Of a stretch of 50,601 nucleotides of DNA, positions 8,371 through 15,720 are shown piece by piece. The position numbers and the translations under genes were made by a program. The stretch is from NCBI RefSeq assembly GCF_027063845.1, contig NZ_JAMOQU010000007.1:1-50601 (forward strand), read 5' to 3'. The notes beneath the pieces were generated by a model. That model was given only the letters and a program-made list of their open reading frames with translations. It ran no database searches and had not been told where the DNA came from. This DNA comes from Thermococcus sp. (GTDB lineage: Archaea > Methanobacteriota_B > Thermococci > Thermococcales > Thermococcaceae). How positions within the stretch are numbered: position 1 is the stretch's first letter; each line of letters opens with the position of its first letter.

Positions 8371-9366
8371 CTATCTCATAATCTCTATTAACTTCCTGCT
8401 CAGCTTGAGGTGAAACTCGAACTCATCGTAAACCTCGTTCCCCTCGAAGACGAGCTTTAGTTCGTCGAGGTTTGTTTTACCCCCAAACTCGCCGAAGACG
8501 AGGATTCCGTTGAGCTCTATAACGCCGAAAACCGCCGCGAGGTTGAAGAGGAGCGTCCTGAGCTGATACGCCGAGACCTCGTGCCTTTCAAGTTTCTTCC
8601 GCGGGTACTTGAAGAGGAAGTACTCGAGCCCCTCCATCTCCGCCACGTCGGTTATCGCTATGTCGGCCGTCAGGAAGACGAGCAAGGTGGGCGTCATTCT
8701 GTCGTACCTTTTGAGGGACTTGACGATAATCTCGTCGTTGTTGTGGGCTGGCTCGCTCACGCTCTCGGCGATGATTATCCTCGGTTTCAGCCTCTCGAAC
8801 TCCTTGAGGGCTATGTATGCTGCCTTCCTGCTCCTTTTCGTCCGCCTGTTGTTGAACTCCCTCAGGAGGTGGGCGTTGAGAACCTCGCGTGAAATCTCCT
8901 CGAGCTGTTTGTGCCTGTACTTGTAGTTCATCGCGTCCTCGATTTCCTTCTTGACGCCCTCGGCGACGACTATCTGATAGCCATTGAGCGGTCTGTAGGA
9001 TGAGATGAAGCGGTGGTAGAAGAGGTTCGTATCGGGAGCGAAGGCGACTCCCTTCCTTAGCCTCTCGTAGAGCTCAAGCGTCTCCTCGAACTCGTCAAGG
9101 TTGTCGTACCGGAGGATTCCCGCGGAGATGAAGCACTCGTAGAAGTCGCTCCACGTCGGCAGTTCCGAGGAGAGCCTTGGCGGAACGCGGGCGTTGAAGG
9201 TCTTCCTGTCCGTCAGGACTTCGAGGTTATAACCTCGCTCGCTCGGCTCCGCTCTGAGGAGGGGGAGACCGTAGAGTGGGTAACTCACCCGTAGCTCGCC
9301 CCTCTCGGCGAGAACGTTTATGAGAACCTGCAGTTCTGGCTTCTCTATGACCTCAGCGGGCTTCAT
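8371..9366 (-). CDS. PIN-domain nuclease paired with a CARF sensor
   Basis: About 331 residues. A PIN domain occupies roughly residues 108-250: APDTNLFY (D112), then E141 in EGVKKEIEDA, D211 in NNDEIIVKSL and D235 in FLTADIAITD. These match the acidic residues that bind metal in PIN RNases. The first 105 residues look like a separate alpha/beta domain and the last 70 another. The ATG at 9366 is chosen because GGGGGATGGAG sits ahead of it; an ATG at 9372 has no room for a binding site. It is the last gene of a four-gene overlapping operon and overlaps the CARF gene by 14 bases. Inferred job: RNA or DNA cleavage controlled by the CARF partner. The PIN call is good; the substrate is unknown. Confidence 0.78.
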   Translation of the reverse strand: MKPAEVIEKPELQVLINVLAERGELRVSYPLYGLPLLRAEPSERGYNLEVLTDRKTFNARVPPRLSSELPTWSDFYECFISAGILRYDNLDEFEETLELYERLRKGVAFAPDTNLFYHRFISSYRPLNGYQIVVAEGVKKEIEDAMNYKYRHKQLEEISREVLNAHLLREFNNRRTKRSRKAAYIALKEFERLKPRIIIAESVSEPAHNNDEIIVKSLKRYDRMTPTLLVFLTADIAITDVAEMEGLEYFLFKYPRKKLERHEVSAYQLRTLLFNLAAVFGVIELNGILVFGEFGGKTNLDELKLVFEGNEVYDEFEFHLKLSRKLIEIMR

Positions 9367-9844
9367 CTCCATCCCCCAGGAAGTTCTTGAGCGGTTGCAT
9401 ATGGGTTGGAATCATCATGTAGGGCCTGTCCGGAAAGTCCATGTCGAGCAGGGCCATGTAGACTATGAACGACACGGGGAACTCTCGGGCTTGGACTATT
9501 GCAGCTGCGACGAGCGCTTTTCTCCCCGAGGTTATGTCGAGGCCTATTCTGTAACCCTCACTTTCGAGCTTTGAGAAGAGTTCCCTGAACTTTCTCTCGG
9601 CCTCGGAAAACCCGTGGTCCGGTATTATAACGGTCTCAATCCTTGGCTCGAGATTGTAAGCCTTGGAGATTGCCTCAAGGGCCCTGACAACCCTTTGGAG
9701 ATTCTTCTTATAGCGCTCCTCGGTGAAGATGTAAACCCTCTCGATTTTCCCTTTCGGTTTTCCCTCCTTCAGGAGCTTGTAGTAAGTGTTTACAACCGCC
9801 CAGGGCGAGCGACCGAGCAGGGTGATGTAGGCAATCCTCACCAT
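9353..9844 (-). CDS. Stand-alone CARF-domain protein
   Basis: About 163 residues forming one Rossmann-like domain. The CARF hallmarks are an N-terminal strand and turn ITLLGRSPWAVVNTYY (residues 7-22), the middle strand VYIFTEERYKKNL, and the glycine/basic motif DITSGRKALVAAAIV (103-117), where CARF proteins hold a cyclic oligoadenylate or similar nucleotide. No effector domain is fused; the effector would be the PIN protein encoded next. The ATG at 9844 lies behind GGGGG and overlaps the stop of the membrane-protein gene by 7 bases; an in-frame ATG at 9859 lies deeper in that gene. CARF proteins usually act with type III CRISPR systems, but no cas gene or repeat array is in this window. Family assignment is from motif reading. 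Confidence 0.75.
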   Translation of the reverse strand: MVRIAYITLLGRSPWAVVNTYYKLLKEGKPKGKIERVYIFTEERYKKNLQRVVRALEAISKAYNLEPRIETVIIPDHGFSEAERKFRELFSKLESEGYRIGLDITSGRKALVAAAIVQAREFPVSFIVYMALLDMDFPDRPYMMIPTHMQPLKNFLGDGDEAR

Positions 9845-10305
9845 ACCGCGTTCCCCCACAGGTAAGCTGTGGCACCATAAAATAGTGCTAAGGCAAACGG
9901 AACGGCGGAGACTCGCCCTTTTACGGACTTGTGGGCGATTAGAAACGGTACGAGTGCCATTACGGAGTATTCAAGCCCGTATGTCTTCCAGATGCCCGTC
10001 TCGCTTATTGCGAACAAAAAGAGGAGCGAAGTGAACACCCCCAGCGGGACCGTTAAGACCGTGAGCACCAGCAGGTTTAACGCGGGGAAAGGCTTCTTTT
10101 CGGGGATTACGACAATCCAGAACAGAAAGTTCAGGAAGAGAAAGTGAAGCAGAAGTCGCCACAACTCAATGTCAGTGTTCGGCTCCCATCTTGAGGGAAC
10201 GTAGTAAAACCACGTAGCTCCGAAGGCGTACATGAGGGTTAGGGTAAGGGCAACTGCCAAGCTGGACTTGACTGAGAGTGTACTCGTTCCCATCCTAAAC
10301 CCCAT
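9838..10305 (-). CDS. Small multi-pass membrane protein in the CARF-PIN operon
   Basis: A protein of 155 residues with about five hydrophobic helices (LAVALTLTLMYAFGATWFYY, LLLHFLFLNFLFWIVVI, LNLLVLTVLTVPLGVFTSLLFLF, LEYSVMALVPFLIA, VPFALALFYGATAYLWG). No transporter or catalytic motif was recognised. The ATG shares one base with the preceding TAA (TAATG), and its own TGA overlaps the CARF start, so translation is coupled on both sides. Whether it belongs functionally to the CARF-PIN pair is inferred from this coupling only. Confidence 0.75.
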   Translation of the reverse strand: MGFRMGTSTLSVKSSLAVALTLTLMYAFGATWFYYVPSRWEPNTDIELWRLLLHFLFLNFLFWIVVIPEKKPFPALNLLVLTVLTVPLGVFTSLLFLFAISETGIWKTYGLEYSVMALVPFLIAHKSVKGRVSAVPFALALFYGATAYLWGNAVW

Positions 10306-10766
10306 TACTCGACTAACACGAGCCCATACAAAACGCTTTCGGAAAAGTCTATTTGAACCAGCGAGCTGATTTCAATCCCTATGGCGTCGAGGCTTGGACG
10401 GACTTTCGTTGGTATTCTACAGGGCTCACCGCGCTCAAAGGGGCAGTCCGGGCAGAGGTTGCAGTTTCCAGGGAAGAGTGCCATCGCGTAGAGCTTTCCC
10501 TCTTTAAAGAGCTCGGCCTCGCGCTTGAGCAGGTACCTGATTGCCTCCCGTTTCTCCTCCTCGAAGCGCTTCATATCCACCTCGAACTTTATGAGGATGG
10601 CCCTGCTGAAGTGGCTCACCCACTCCCTTGCCTCCCTCCAGTCTGGAACGTGGGGAGGACAGCTCGGCCTCTTCCCGTACATCGGGCAGGTTCGACACTT
10701 CCAGACCGGCCTTGGCGAGACGACGATTTTCTCGGCTGGTATCTCCCTCTCCCAGAGCACGCGCAT
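10305..10766 (-). CDS. DUF2284 predicted metal-binding protein
   Basis: A protein of 153 residues matching the DUF2284 pattern: an N-terminal C24-x2-C27 (WKCRTCPMYG) followed by C36PPH, and a C-terminal ferredoxin-like cluster C102-x2-C105-x2-C108 with C116RIPTKVRPSLDAIGI. Seven Cys in these spacings suggest an iron-sulfur or zinc site; the biochemical role of the family is unknown. It is the first gene of the four-gene minus-strand operon. A TATA-like gttaaatactcc (minus strand, about 10783-10794) puts transcription start at or next to the ATG, so the mRNA is probably leaderless. Confidence 0.85.
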   Translation of the reverse strand: MRVLWEREIPAEKIVVSPRPVWKCRTCPMYGKRPSCPPHVPDWREAREWVSHFSRAILIKFEVDMKRFEEEKREAIRYLLKREAELFKEGKLYAMALFPGNCNLCPDCPFERGEPCRIPTKVRPSLDAIGIEISSLVQIDFSESVLYGLVLVE

Positions 10767-10837
10767 GGTAGGTTAAACGCCGGAGGAGTATTTAACGTTG
10801 GCGCAACCCTTTTACGGATGAAGACGTAGGTTTGAAC

Positions 10838-11389
10838 ATGAGGACATGGATACCTCTGCTAATCATCGCGCTTCTAATCGGGTCGGGCTGTATAAGTGGG
10901 GGAGGTGAGAAAACGACTGCTCCGAAGACACTTGAGATTGGTTCCGTCTTCCACAACGGGAGCTACATCCCCGCTAAGTTCACCTGCGACGGCGAGGACA
11001 TAAACCCACCGATATTTATCGGGAACATAAGCGAGAAGGCGAAGAGCATCGTTATCATAGTTGACGACCCCGATGCTCCCGCGGGAACCTTCACCCACTG
11101 GATTGCCTGGAACATTCCACCCCTCGGCGAGATTCCCGAGGCGGTTCCGAAGGTTGGGGAAGTCGAGAAGCCGATTCCGGTGGTTCAGGGGAGGAACGAC
11201 TTCGGAAGGATAGGCTACGGTGGCCCCTGTCCGCCGAGAGGGAGCGTCCACCACTACCACTTCAGGGTCTACGCCCTCGACACGACGCTGAACCTTCCAC
11301 AGGGGGTGACGAGAAAAGAACTGGAAAAGGCCATGGAGGGTCACGTTATTCAGTGGGGAGAGCTCGTGGGGCTCTACAAGCGGAGTTAG
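10838..11389 (+). CDS. PEBP family (YbhB/YbcL, Raf kinase inhibitor-like) lipoprotein
   Basis: About 183 residues. The N-terminus is a lipoprotein signal (WIPLLIIALLIGSGC, Cys18 the likely lipidated residue), followed by a complete PEBP domain: GSYIPAKFTCDGEDINPP, VIIVDDPDAPAGTFTHW and YGGPCPPRGSVHHYHFRVYALD, which form the anion-binding pocket of the family. Prokaryotic PEBPs have no agreed function. The ATG at 10838 is preferred to the in-frame TTG at 10832: cccttttacgg (about 10807-10817) looks like its TATA box and implies a leaderless message. It is divergent from the DUF2284 operon and overlaps the next gene tail to tail by 4 bases. Confidence 0.9.
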   Translation: MRTWIPLLIIALLIGSGCISGGGEKTTAPKTLEIGSVFHNGSYIPAKFTCDGEDINPPIFIGNISEKAKSIVIIVDDPDAPAGTFTHWIAWNIPPLGEIPEAVPKVGEVEKPIPVVQGRNDFGRIGYGGPCPPRGSVHHYHFRVYALDTTLNLPQGVTRKELEKAMEGHVIQWGELVGLYKRS

Positions 11390-11646
11390 GTGCTTTTCTT
11401 TTCCGTCAACTTCACCACGAGGTTTATCGCGCTCTGCAATGCCGACAGGAAGTTCAGCGTGAAGAATATCCAGTCGCCTATGATGTAGGAGTAAACCGTT
11501 AGTAACGACGCCGCTGTCACATAAATCACTATGAAGCCCATGTTCAGGGGGCACTTCCTCGTTCTTATCGTTTCGATGGTCTGCGGAACCCAAGCGCTCA
11601 CGAGGAGCAACATTCCGAGCAGTCCGATTATCTCTCCGCCGTTCAT
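11386..11646 (-). CDS. SemiSWEET/PQ-loop small sugar transporter
   Basis: About 86 residues with three hydrophobic helices, the size of a SemiSWEET half-transporter that works as a homodimer. Helix 1 carries the PQ-loop motif WVPQTIETIRTRKC, and helix 2-3 has the pattern MGFIVIYVTAASLLTVYSYIIGDWIFFTLNF typical of the family. The ATG at 11646 has GGGTGAG six bases upstream and is preferred to an in-frame ATG at 11661. Family members move small sugars by facilitated diffusion; the substrate cannot be read from sequence. Confidence 0.85.
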   Translation of the reverse strand: MNGGEIIGLLGMLLLVSAWVPQTIETIRTRKCPLNMGFIVIYVTAASLLTVYSYIIGDWIFFTLNFLSALQSAINLVVKLTEKKST

Positions 11647-11745
11647 GGTCTCACCCGCCATAGAAAAGGGCTTCCCTAAAAAAGGGTTGTGGCGGGGTTT
11701 CTGTCAAAAACGGCAGATAAAACGGCTGGTTTTGACTTCTTCACG

Positions 11746-12201
11746 CTAAAGCTCGCTCGCGAGCATTGAGGTTGCCCAGGTCTTGACGTCTTCGTCCAGG
11801 ATGTCCTCTATGAGTTTCATGGCTCTATCGAGTTCACCCTTCCTCGCGAGCCTGAGCGCGACCTCTGCCTGCACCTTTGACCTGTTGGCGAGGTCGGTTA
11901 TGTGCTCCGCTATGTAGAGGGCGTCGTCGAACTTCCCCATTTCAAGGAACTCAAAGGCCAGCCCCATCAGGTTCTTCGTCGGGTTCTTCGTTGAGAGTGC
12001 CGTCTCTATCGCCCTGTCAAGGGCATCCCTGTAATCCTCTCCCTCTTTCGCCATCTCCACGACTATTCCGTTGACTGCCTTGGAACGGACGCTCCCGTCC
12101 GGTATCCCCCCGGCGAGCTTCATGGCCTCGTCAAATTTCCCTGCCTTCACGAGCTTCATGACTGCGTCGTAAAGGGCCCGCGAGCGGTACCATGTCTGCA
12201 T
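11746..12201 (-). CDS. Helical-repeat (TPR/HEAT-like) protein
   Basis: About 151 residues, almost wholly helical, with repeated units: LVKAGKFDEAMKLAGGIPDGSVRS, LEMGKFDDALYIAEHITDLANRS and LARKGELDRAMKLIEDILDEDVKT. Each has a G-K/E-F/L-D-x-A core as in TPR-like solenoids, so it is probably a protein-binding scaffold. The ATG at 12201 has GGGGGTGT directly upstream; an ATG at 12228 lacks one. It is unrelated in sense to its neighbours, and no partner can be named. Confidence 0.75.
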   Translation of the reverse strand: MQTWYRSRALYDAVMKLVKAGKFDEAMKLAGGIPDGSVRSKAVNGIVVEMAKEGEDYRDALDRAIETALSTKNPTKNLMGLAFEFLEMGKFDDALYIAEHITDLANRSKVQAEVALRLARKGELDRAMKLIEDILDEDVKTWATSMLASEL

Positions 12202-12312
12202 ACACACCCCCGAATACATACGTCCCAAGTTGATTTAAGGGTTCCGTTCAAATTGAAATGAAGCCGTGTTAACGTTTATAACTCTCCCTGAGAAATGGGC
12301 GGTGGTGATTAC

Positions 12313-12948
12313 ATGAAAAAGAGTAAAATCGGAATTGCGCTCCTGTTGCTCATCGTGGTGGGTTTCTCCGCCGGCTGTATAGGGAGCAACGGCACGGGTT
12401 CAACGACCTCGAGCGCTTCCTCCCAGGTGACCACAACCTCAACACCCTCGAAGCCGGCCTACGTTGACGTCAACGGCACGAGGATTTACCTGAACGCGAT
12501 TCACTTCTACATGTACGGTATGAAAACCTGCCCCCACTGCCGGCACATGCACGAGTGGATTCCCCAGGAGTACGGAGAGAAGGCCTTAACCTACTACGAG
12601 CTCGTGAACAACCAGACGAACATGATGCTCTTCAACGAGCTCGCCCAGCTTACGGGCATCAGTGGTGTTCCAGTGATAGCCATAACGTACAACGAAACCC
12701 TCTACGCGGTCATTGAGGGGGAATTCGACATAACTAAAACCCCTGAGATTATAGCTGTGGCGATTCAAAACAATGGCATGCTTCTATTTACTGGAAAAAC
12801 TTACCTGCTCTCCTACAAGGACCCCAAGGCCAAGCTCGTCATAGACGCGCTTTACACCATATTCGTGAAGCATCAGTCAGTTGACGTCCAGAAGATACTC
12901 AACGAGCTGAAGGCCAACTCGACTTCGAGCGGAAACTCGACGGGCTGA
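12313..12948 (+). CDS. Thioredoxin-fold lipoprotein with CPHC active site
   Basis: About 211 residues. It has a lipoprotein signal with Cys22 (LLIVVGFSAGC), a Ser/Thr-rich linker (residues 25-48), then a thioredoxin-like domain whose active site is C73-P-H-C76 (MKTCPHCRH) with a cis-Pro loop GISGVPVIAIT. It should catalyse thiol-disulfide exchange outside the membrane. The ATG at 12313 follows GGTGGTGAT at 12298-12306. The next gene encodes a CcdA-like protein, which would pass electrons from inside to this lipoprotein; the pairing is standard, the target proteins unknown. The TATA region contains GTTTATAAC (12274-12282), a possible SurR half motif. Confidence 0.9.
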   Translation: MKKSKIGIALLLLIVVGFSAGCIGSNGTGSTTSSASSQVTTTSTPSKPAYVDVNGTRIYLNAIHFYMYGMKTCPHCRHMHEWIPQEYGEKALTYYELVNNQTNMMLFNELAQLTGISGVPVIAITYNETLYAVIEGEFDITKTPEIIAVAIQNNGMLLFTGKTYLLSYKDPKAKLVIDALYTIFVKHQSVDVQKILNELKANSTSSGNSTG

Positions 12949-12954
12949 CCTTTA

Positions 12955-12971
12955 GTTTTCAACCTTTCGTT
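12955..12971 (+). promoter_or_regulatory. SurR-type site GTTn3AACn5GTT
   Basis: GTT-ttc-AAC-ctttc-GTT at 12955-12971 matches the extended SurR consensus described in Pyrococcus furiosus. It lies between the thioredoxin lipoprotein and the CcdA-like gene, about 40 bases before the latter's ATG. SurR is the sulfur-responsive redox switch of Thermococcales, so it would tie this thiol relay to sulfur status. The promoter lacks a clear TATA box, which would suit activation. Confidence 0.55.
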
Positions 12972-13010
12972 TTGGAAAGGATGAAAAGTCTTTCTTGATT
13001 ACTTTTGCCC

Positions 13011-13733
13011 ATGAAGAGCGAAATCAAGGCCCTCGCGATAATCCTGCTGGCTTCCTTTGGGTTAAGCGCCGTCGTTCTCTACCTCCTGGGCATTCCAGAG
13101 TTTATCCCCAAGTTCTACGCCCTGGCAATGAGCGACTCGATAAACCCCTGCACCTTCGTGATTTACACTATGCTCCTCATTGCGATATCTGTAAGGGAAG
13201 TGTCGCGGAAGAGACTCTACATCATAGGCTCGGCCTTTATCCTGGCCGTTTACGTCTCGTACTACCTCCTCGGCGTTGGCCTGCTCTTCCTCGGGCAGTA
13301 CATTCCCCTGTGGCTCGCGGGAATCTTTGCGATGGGCTTCGGAATCTACACAATGGTCACAGGGATAATGGAGCGCTCGAGGATAGGCGACAAGGGGAAG
13401 ATAAGGAGGAAGATATTCAGCGCCGACGCGACCTTCGCCGGTTCGTTTGCCCTCGGCGTTGTGGTCTCAACGACGCTCCTCCCCTGTTCCGCCGGCAGTT
13501 ACCTCGTCTACGCGACGATAATAGCGCACGGGAGCAGGGCCCTCGCGTTCTTCCTCCTGGCCCTCTACAACGTCATCTTCGTGCTTCCCCTCGTCGTAAT
13601 CCTCCTCGCCATGGGGAGCGTGAGCGAGAGCAAGCGCTTCTCCCAGGCGATGGTCAGGCACAGCATGGAGCTCTCCGTCATCGCCGGACTTTTGCTCATC
13701 GCGATAGGCATCTGGGTGCTCTTAGGAACCTAA
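13011..13733 (+). CDS. ccdA: CcdA/DsbD-like membrane thiol-disulfide carrier
   Basis: About 240 residues with six hydrophobic helices. The two family Cys are visible: SDSINPCTFVIY in the first core helix and STTLLPCSAGSYL in the fourth, in the inverted-repeat relation expected of CcdA. The protein moves reducing equivalents across the membrane to periplasmic-side thioredoxin-like partners, here most simply the lipoprotein encoded just upstream. The ATG at 13011 is preferred over an in-frame TTG at 13005. Its stop overlaps the convergent Lrp gene by 4 bases. The electron donor inside the cell is not in this window. Confidence 0.87.
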   Translation: MKSEIKALAIILLASFGLSAVVLYLLGIPEFIPKFYALAMSDSINPCTFVIYTMLLIAISVREVSRKRLYIIGSAFILAVYVSYYLLGVGLLFLGQYIPLWLAGIFAMGFGIYTMVTGIMERSRIGDKGKIRRKIFSADATFAGSFALGVVVSTTLLPCSAGSYLVYATIIAHGSRALAFFLLALYNVIFVLPLVVILLAMGSVSESKRFSQAMVRHSMELSVIAGLLLIAIGIWVLLGT

Positions 13734-14191
13734 AATACCCTTGCATATCCCCATTTCTTGACGCTCGTGAGGATTGAAGTTTCCGTGCTCTTTATCCCCT
13801 CTATCCTGCCGAGCTTTTCAACGAGGAAGTTCTCAAGTTCCTGCAAATCCCTCACGGTTACCTGCATTAGTATGTCGTGGGCCCCGGTCGCTATGCCCAG
13901 GACGTCTACCTCTGGCAACTCCTTTAACTTTTCCACGGCTTCTTTTATCTTGCTCGGTTCCACATCAACGGCTATGAACGCTACGACGGAGTAGCCCGCC
14001 TTGAATGGGTTTATGAGGGCGACGAACTTCCTTATGACTCCCCTCTCAACGAGCTTTTTAACCCTGAGCCTGACCGTTGATTCGGGCACCTTAAGCCTTC
14101 TTGCTATCTCTGAGTAACTGGCCCTTCCGTCCTCCTGCAGGATGTGGAGTATCGCCCTGTCGAGTTCGTCAAGTCGTTCAATCTCAGCCAT
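13730..14191 (-). CDS. Lrp/AsnC family transcriptional regulator
   Basis: A protein of 153 residues, the standard Lrp length. An N-terminal winged helix-turn-helix (LDELDRAILHILQEDGRASYSEIARRLKVPESTVRLRVKKL, residues 7-50, named here by ends L7 and L50) is followed by a RAM ligand-binding domain with VDVLGIATGAHDILMQV. Lrp proteins bind amino acids and control amino-acid genes. It is divergent from a class III aminotransferase, with an inverted repeat between them, so control of that gene and of itself is likely but inferred. Confidence 0.92.
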   Translation of the reverse strand: MAEIERLDELDRAILHILQEDGRASYSEIARRLKVPESTVRLRVKKLVERGVIRKFVALINPFKAGYSVVAFIAVDVEPSKIKEAVEKLKELPEVDVLGIATGAHDILMQVTVRDLQELENFLVEKLGRIEGIKSTETSILTSVKKWGYARVF

Positions 14192-14243
14192 TTTGGCCCA
14201 TCAATTTTGAATTTTTGGGAGGTTATTTTTAAAGTTTTCTGCT

Positions 14244-14268
14244 AATTTCGCAAAAATTAACCGAAATT
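14244..14268. promoter_or_regulatory. Inverted repeat between the Lrp and aminotransferase genes
   Basis: AATTTCG (14244-14250) and CGAAATT (14262-14268) form a perfect inverted repeat with an 11-base AT-rich spacer in the divergent intergenic region. The position and AT-rich palindromic form suit an Lrp-family operator controlling both genes. Lrp sites are degenerate, so this is a candidate only. Confidence 0.4.
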
Positions 14269-14306
14269 CCTATTAATTTCAAACGCATATGGTTAACGGT
14301 GGTTCC

Positions 14307-15644
14307 ATGTTGCCCCCAAAAGATGAGGTTATCCTGGGCTACTCCCGCTACATCTCGCGCGCATCCCACGTTACCTACGCCCCAATAGTGCCTTACAAGG
14401 CCCAAAACGCCCTCGTCTGGGACGTGGAGGGAAGGGAGTACATAGACTTCCTGAGCGATGCGGCCGTTCAAAACGTTGGGCACAACAACCCGAGGGTCGT
14501 TGAAGCCGTCAAAAGAACCGCCGAGAGGTTGCTTCACTTCACCTTTATCTACGGCTTCCCCGTCGAGCCGTACCTTCTGGCCAAAAAGCTGAGCGAACTT
14601 GCCCCCGTTGAGAACGCGAAGGTTGCCTTTGGCCTCAGTGGGAGCGATGCGAATGATGGCGCCATAAAGTTCGCGAGGGCCTACACTGGGAGGAGGGCGG
14701 TAATCGGCTACCTCAGGAGCTACTACGGTTCCACCTACGGGGCAATGAGCGTTACTGGCCTTGACTTTGAGGTTCGCTCCAAGGTCGGCCAGCTCAGCGA
14801 CGTCCACTTCATCCCCTACCCCAACTGCTACCGCTGTCCCTTCGGGAAAGAACCTGGGAAGTGCCGTATGGAATGCCTTGAGTACCTCAGGGAGAAGTTC
14901 GAGGGCGAGGTTCACGCTGAGGGGGTAGCCCTCCTCTTAGCTGAGCCGATACAGGGCGACGCAGGGATGGTGGTTCCCCCCGAGGGCTACTTCAGGAAGC
15001 TCAAAAGGCTCCTCGACGAACACGGCATTCTCCTCGGCGTTGATGAAGTCCAGAGCGGTCTTGGGAGAACAGGTAAGTGGTTCGCCATCGAGCACTTCGG
15101 CGTTAAGCCCGACTTAATAACCCTCGCAAAGCCCCTTGGCGGTGGATTGCCTATAAGCGCAATTGTCGGGAGGGCCGAGATAATGGATTCACTGCCCCCT
15201 CTTGGCCATGCATTCACCCTCTCGGGAAACCCCGTCGCGAGTGCAGCCGCTTTGGCAGTCATCGAGGAAATCGAGGAGAAAAATCTTCTCCAGAGGGCCG
15301 AAAGGCTTGGGAATAAAGCAAAGGAAAGGCTTGAAAGAATGAAGAAGAGGCACGAGCTCATCGGTGACGTCCGCGGACTCGGGTTGATGCTCGGCGTTGA
15401 CCTCGTAAAGGACAGGGAAACCAAGGAGAGGGCCTACGACGAGGCTAAGAAGGTCGTCTGGAGGGCCTACGAGCTGGGTCTAATAGTGGCCTTCCTTCAG
15501 GGCAACGTGCTGAGGATTCAGCCCCCGCTGACGATAGAGGAGGAGCTCCTTGAGGAGGGCCTTGACAGGCTTGAAGAAGCAATTGAGGACGTTGAGGAAG
15601 GCAGAGTTCCCGATGAAGTCCTGGAAAAGGTGCAGGGGTGGTGA
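14307..15644 (+). CDS. Class III PLP-dependent aminotransferase or amino-acid racemase
   Basis: About 445 residues, fold type I class III. Seen: [15 protein letters not shown] (PLP phosphate region), [32 protein letters not shown] with Asp246 at the cofactor nitrogen, and the Schiff-base lysine K275 in [12 protein letters not shown] Cys cluster (C174, C177, C186, C190 in [10 protein letters not shown] and KCRMEC) is typical of the Thermococcales subgroup. That subgroup includes 4-aminobutyrate or ornithine aminotransferases and also amino-acid racemases, so the exact reaction is open. The ATG at 14307 follows GGTGGT at 14298-14303. It is probably controlled by the divergent Lrp protein. A permease gene follows after 76 bases with its own promoter. 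Confidence 0.88.
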   Translation: MLPPKDEVILGYSRYISRASHVTYAPIVPYKAQNALVWDVEGREYIDFLSDAAVQNVGHNNPRVVEAVKRTAERLLHFTFIYGFPVEPYLLAKKLSELAPVENAKVAFGLSGSDANDGAIKFARAYTGRRAVIGYLRSYYGSTYGAMSVTGLDFEVRSKVGQLSDVHFIPYPNCYRCPFGKEPGKCRMECLEYLREKFEGEVHAEGVALLLAEPIQGDAGMVVPPEGYFRKLKRLLDEHGILLGVDEVQSGLGRTGKWFAIEHFGVKPDLITLAKPLGGGLPISAIVGRAEIMDSLPPLGHAFTLSGNPVASAAALAVIEEIEEKNLLQRAERLGNKAKERLERMKKRHELIGDVRGLGLMLGVDLVKDRETKERAYDEAKKVVWRAYELGLIVAFLQGNVLRIQPPLTIEEELLEEGLDRLEEAIEDVEEGRVPDEVLEKVQGW

Positions 15645-15720
15645 TTGACAAAAGCCTGCTTATTCTCAACTTTTCCGAAAACTTTTTATACAAATACCTA
15701 CACAGCCTGAGCGGGCTTCA

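Noticed and set aside
12274..12282. GTTTATAAC as an independent SurR site
   Set aside because: It coincides with a TATA box, and TATA sequences often produce GTTTATAAC by chance; it also lacks the third GTT. Kept only as supporting context.
12995..13777. Alternative plus-strand frame overlapping the CcdA-like gene
   Set aside because: Very Arg/Pro-rich with no domain; the overlapping frame has clear CcdA motifs and membrane helices.
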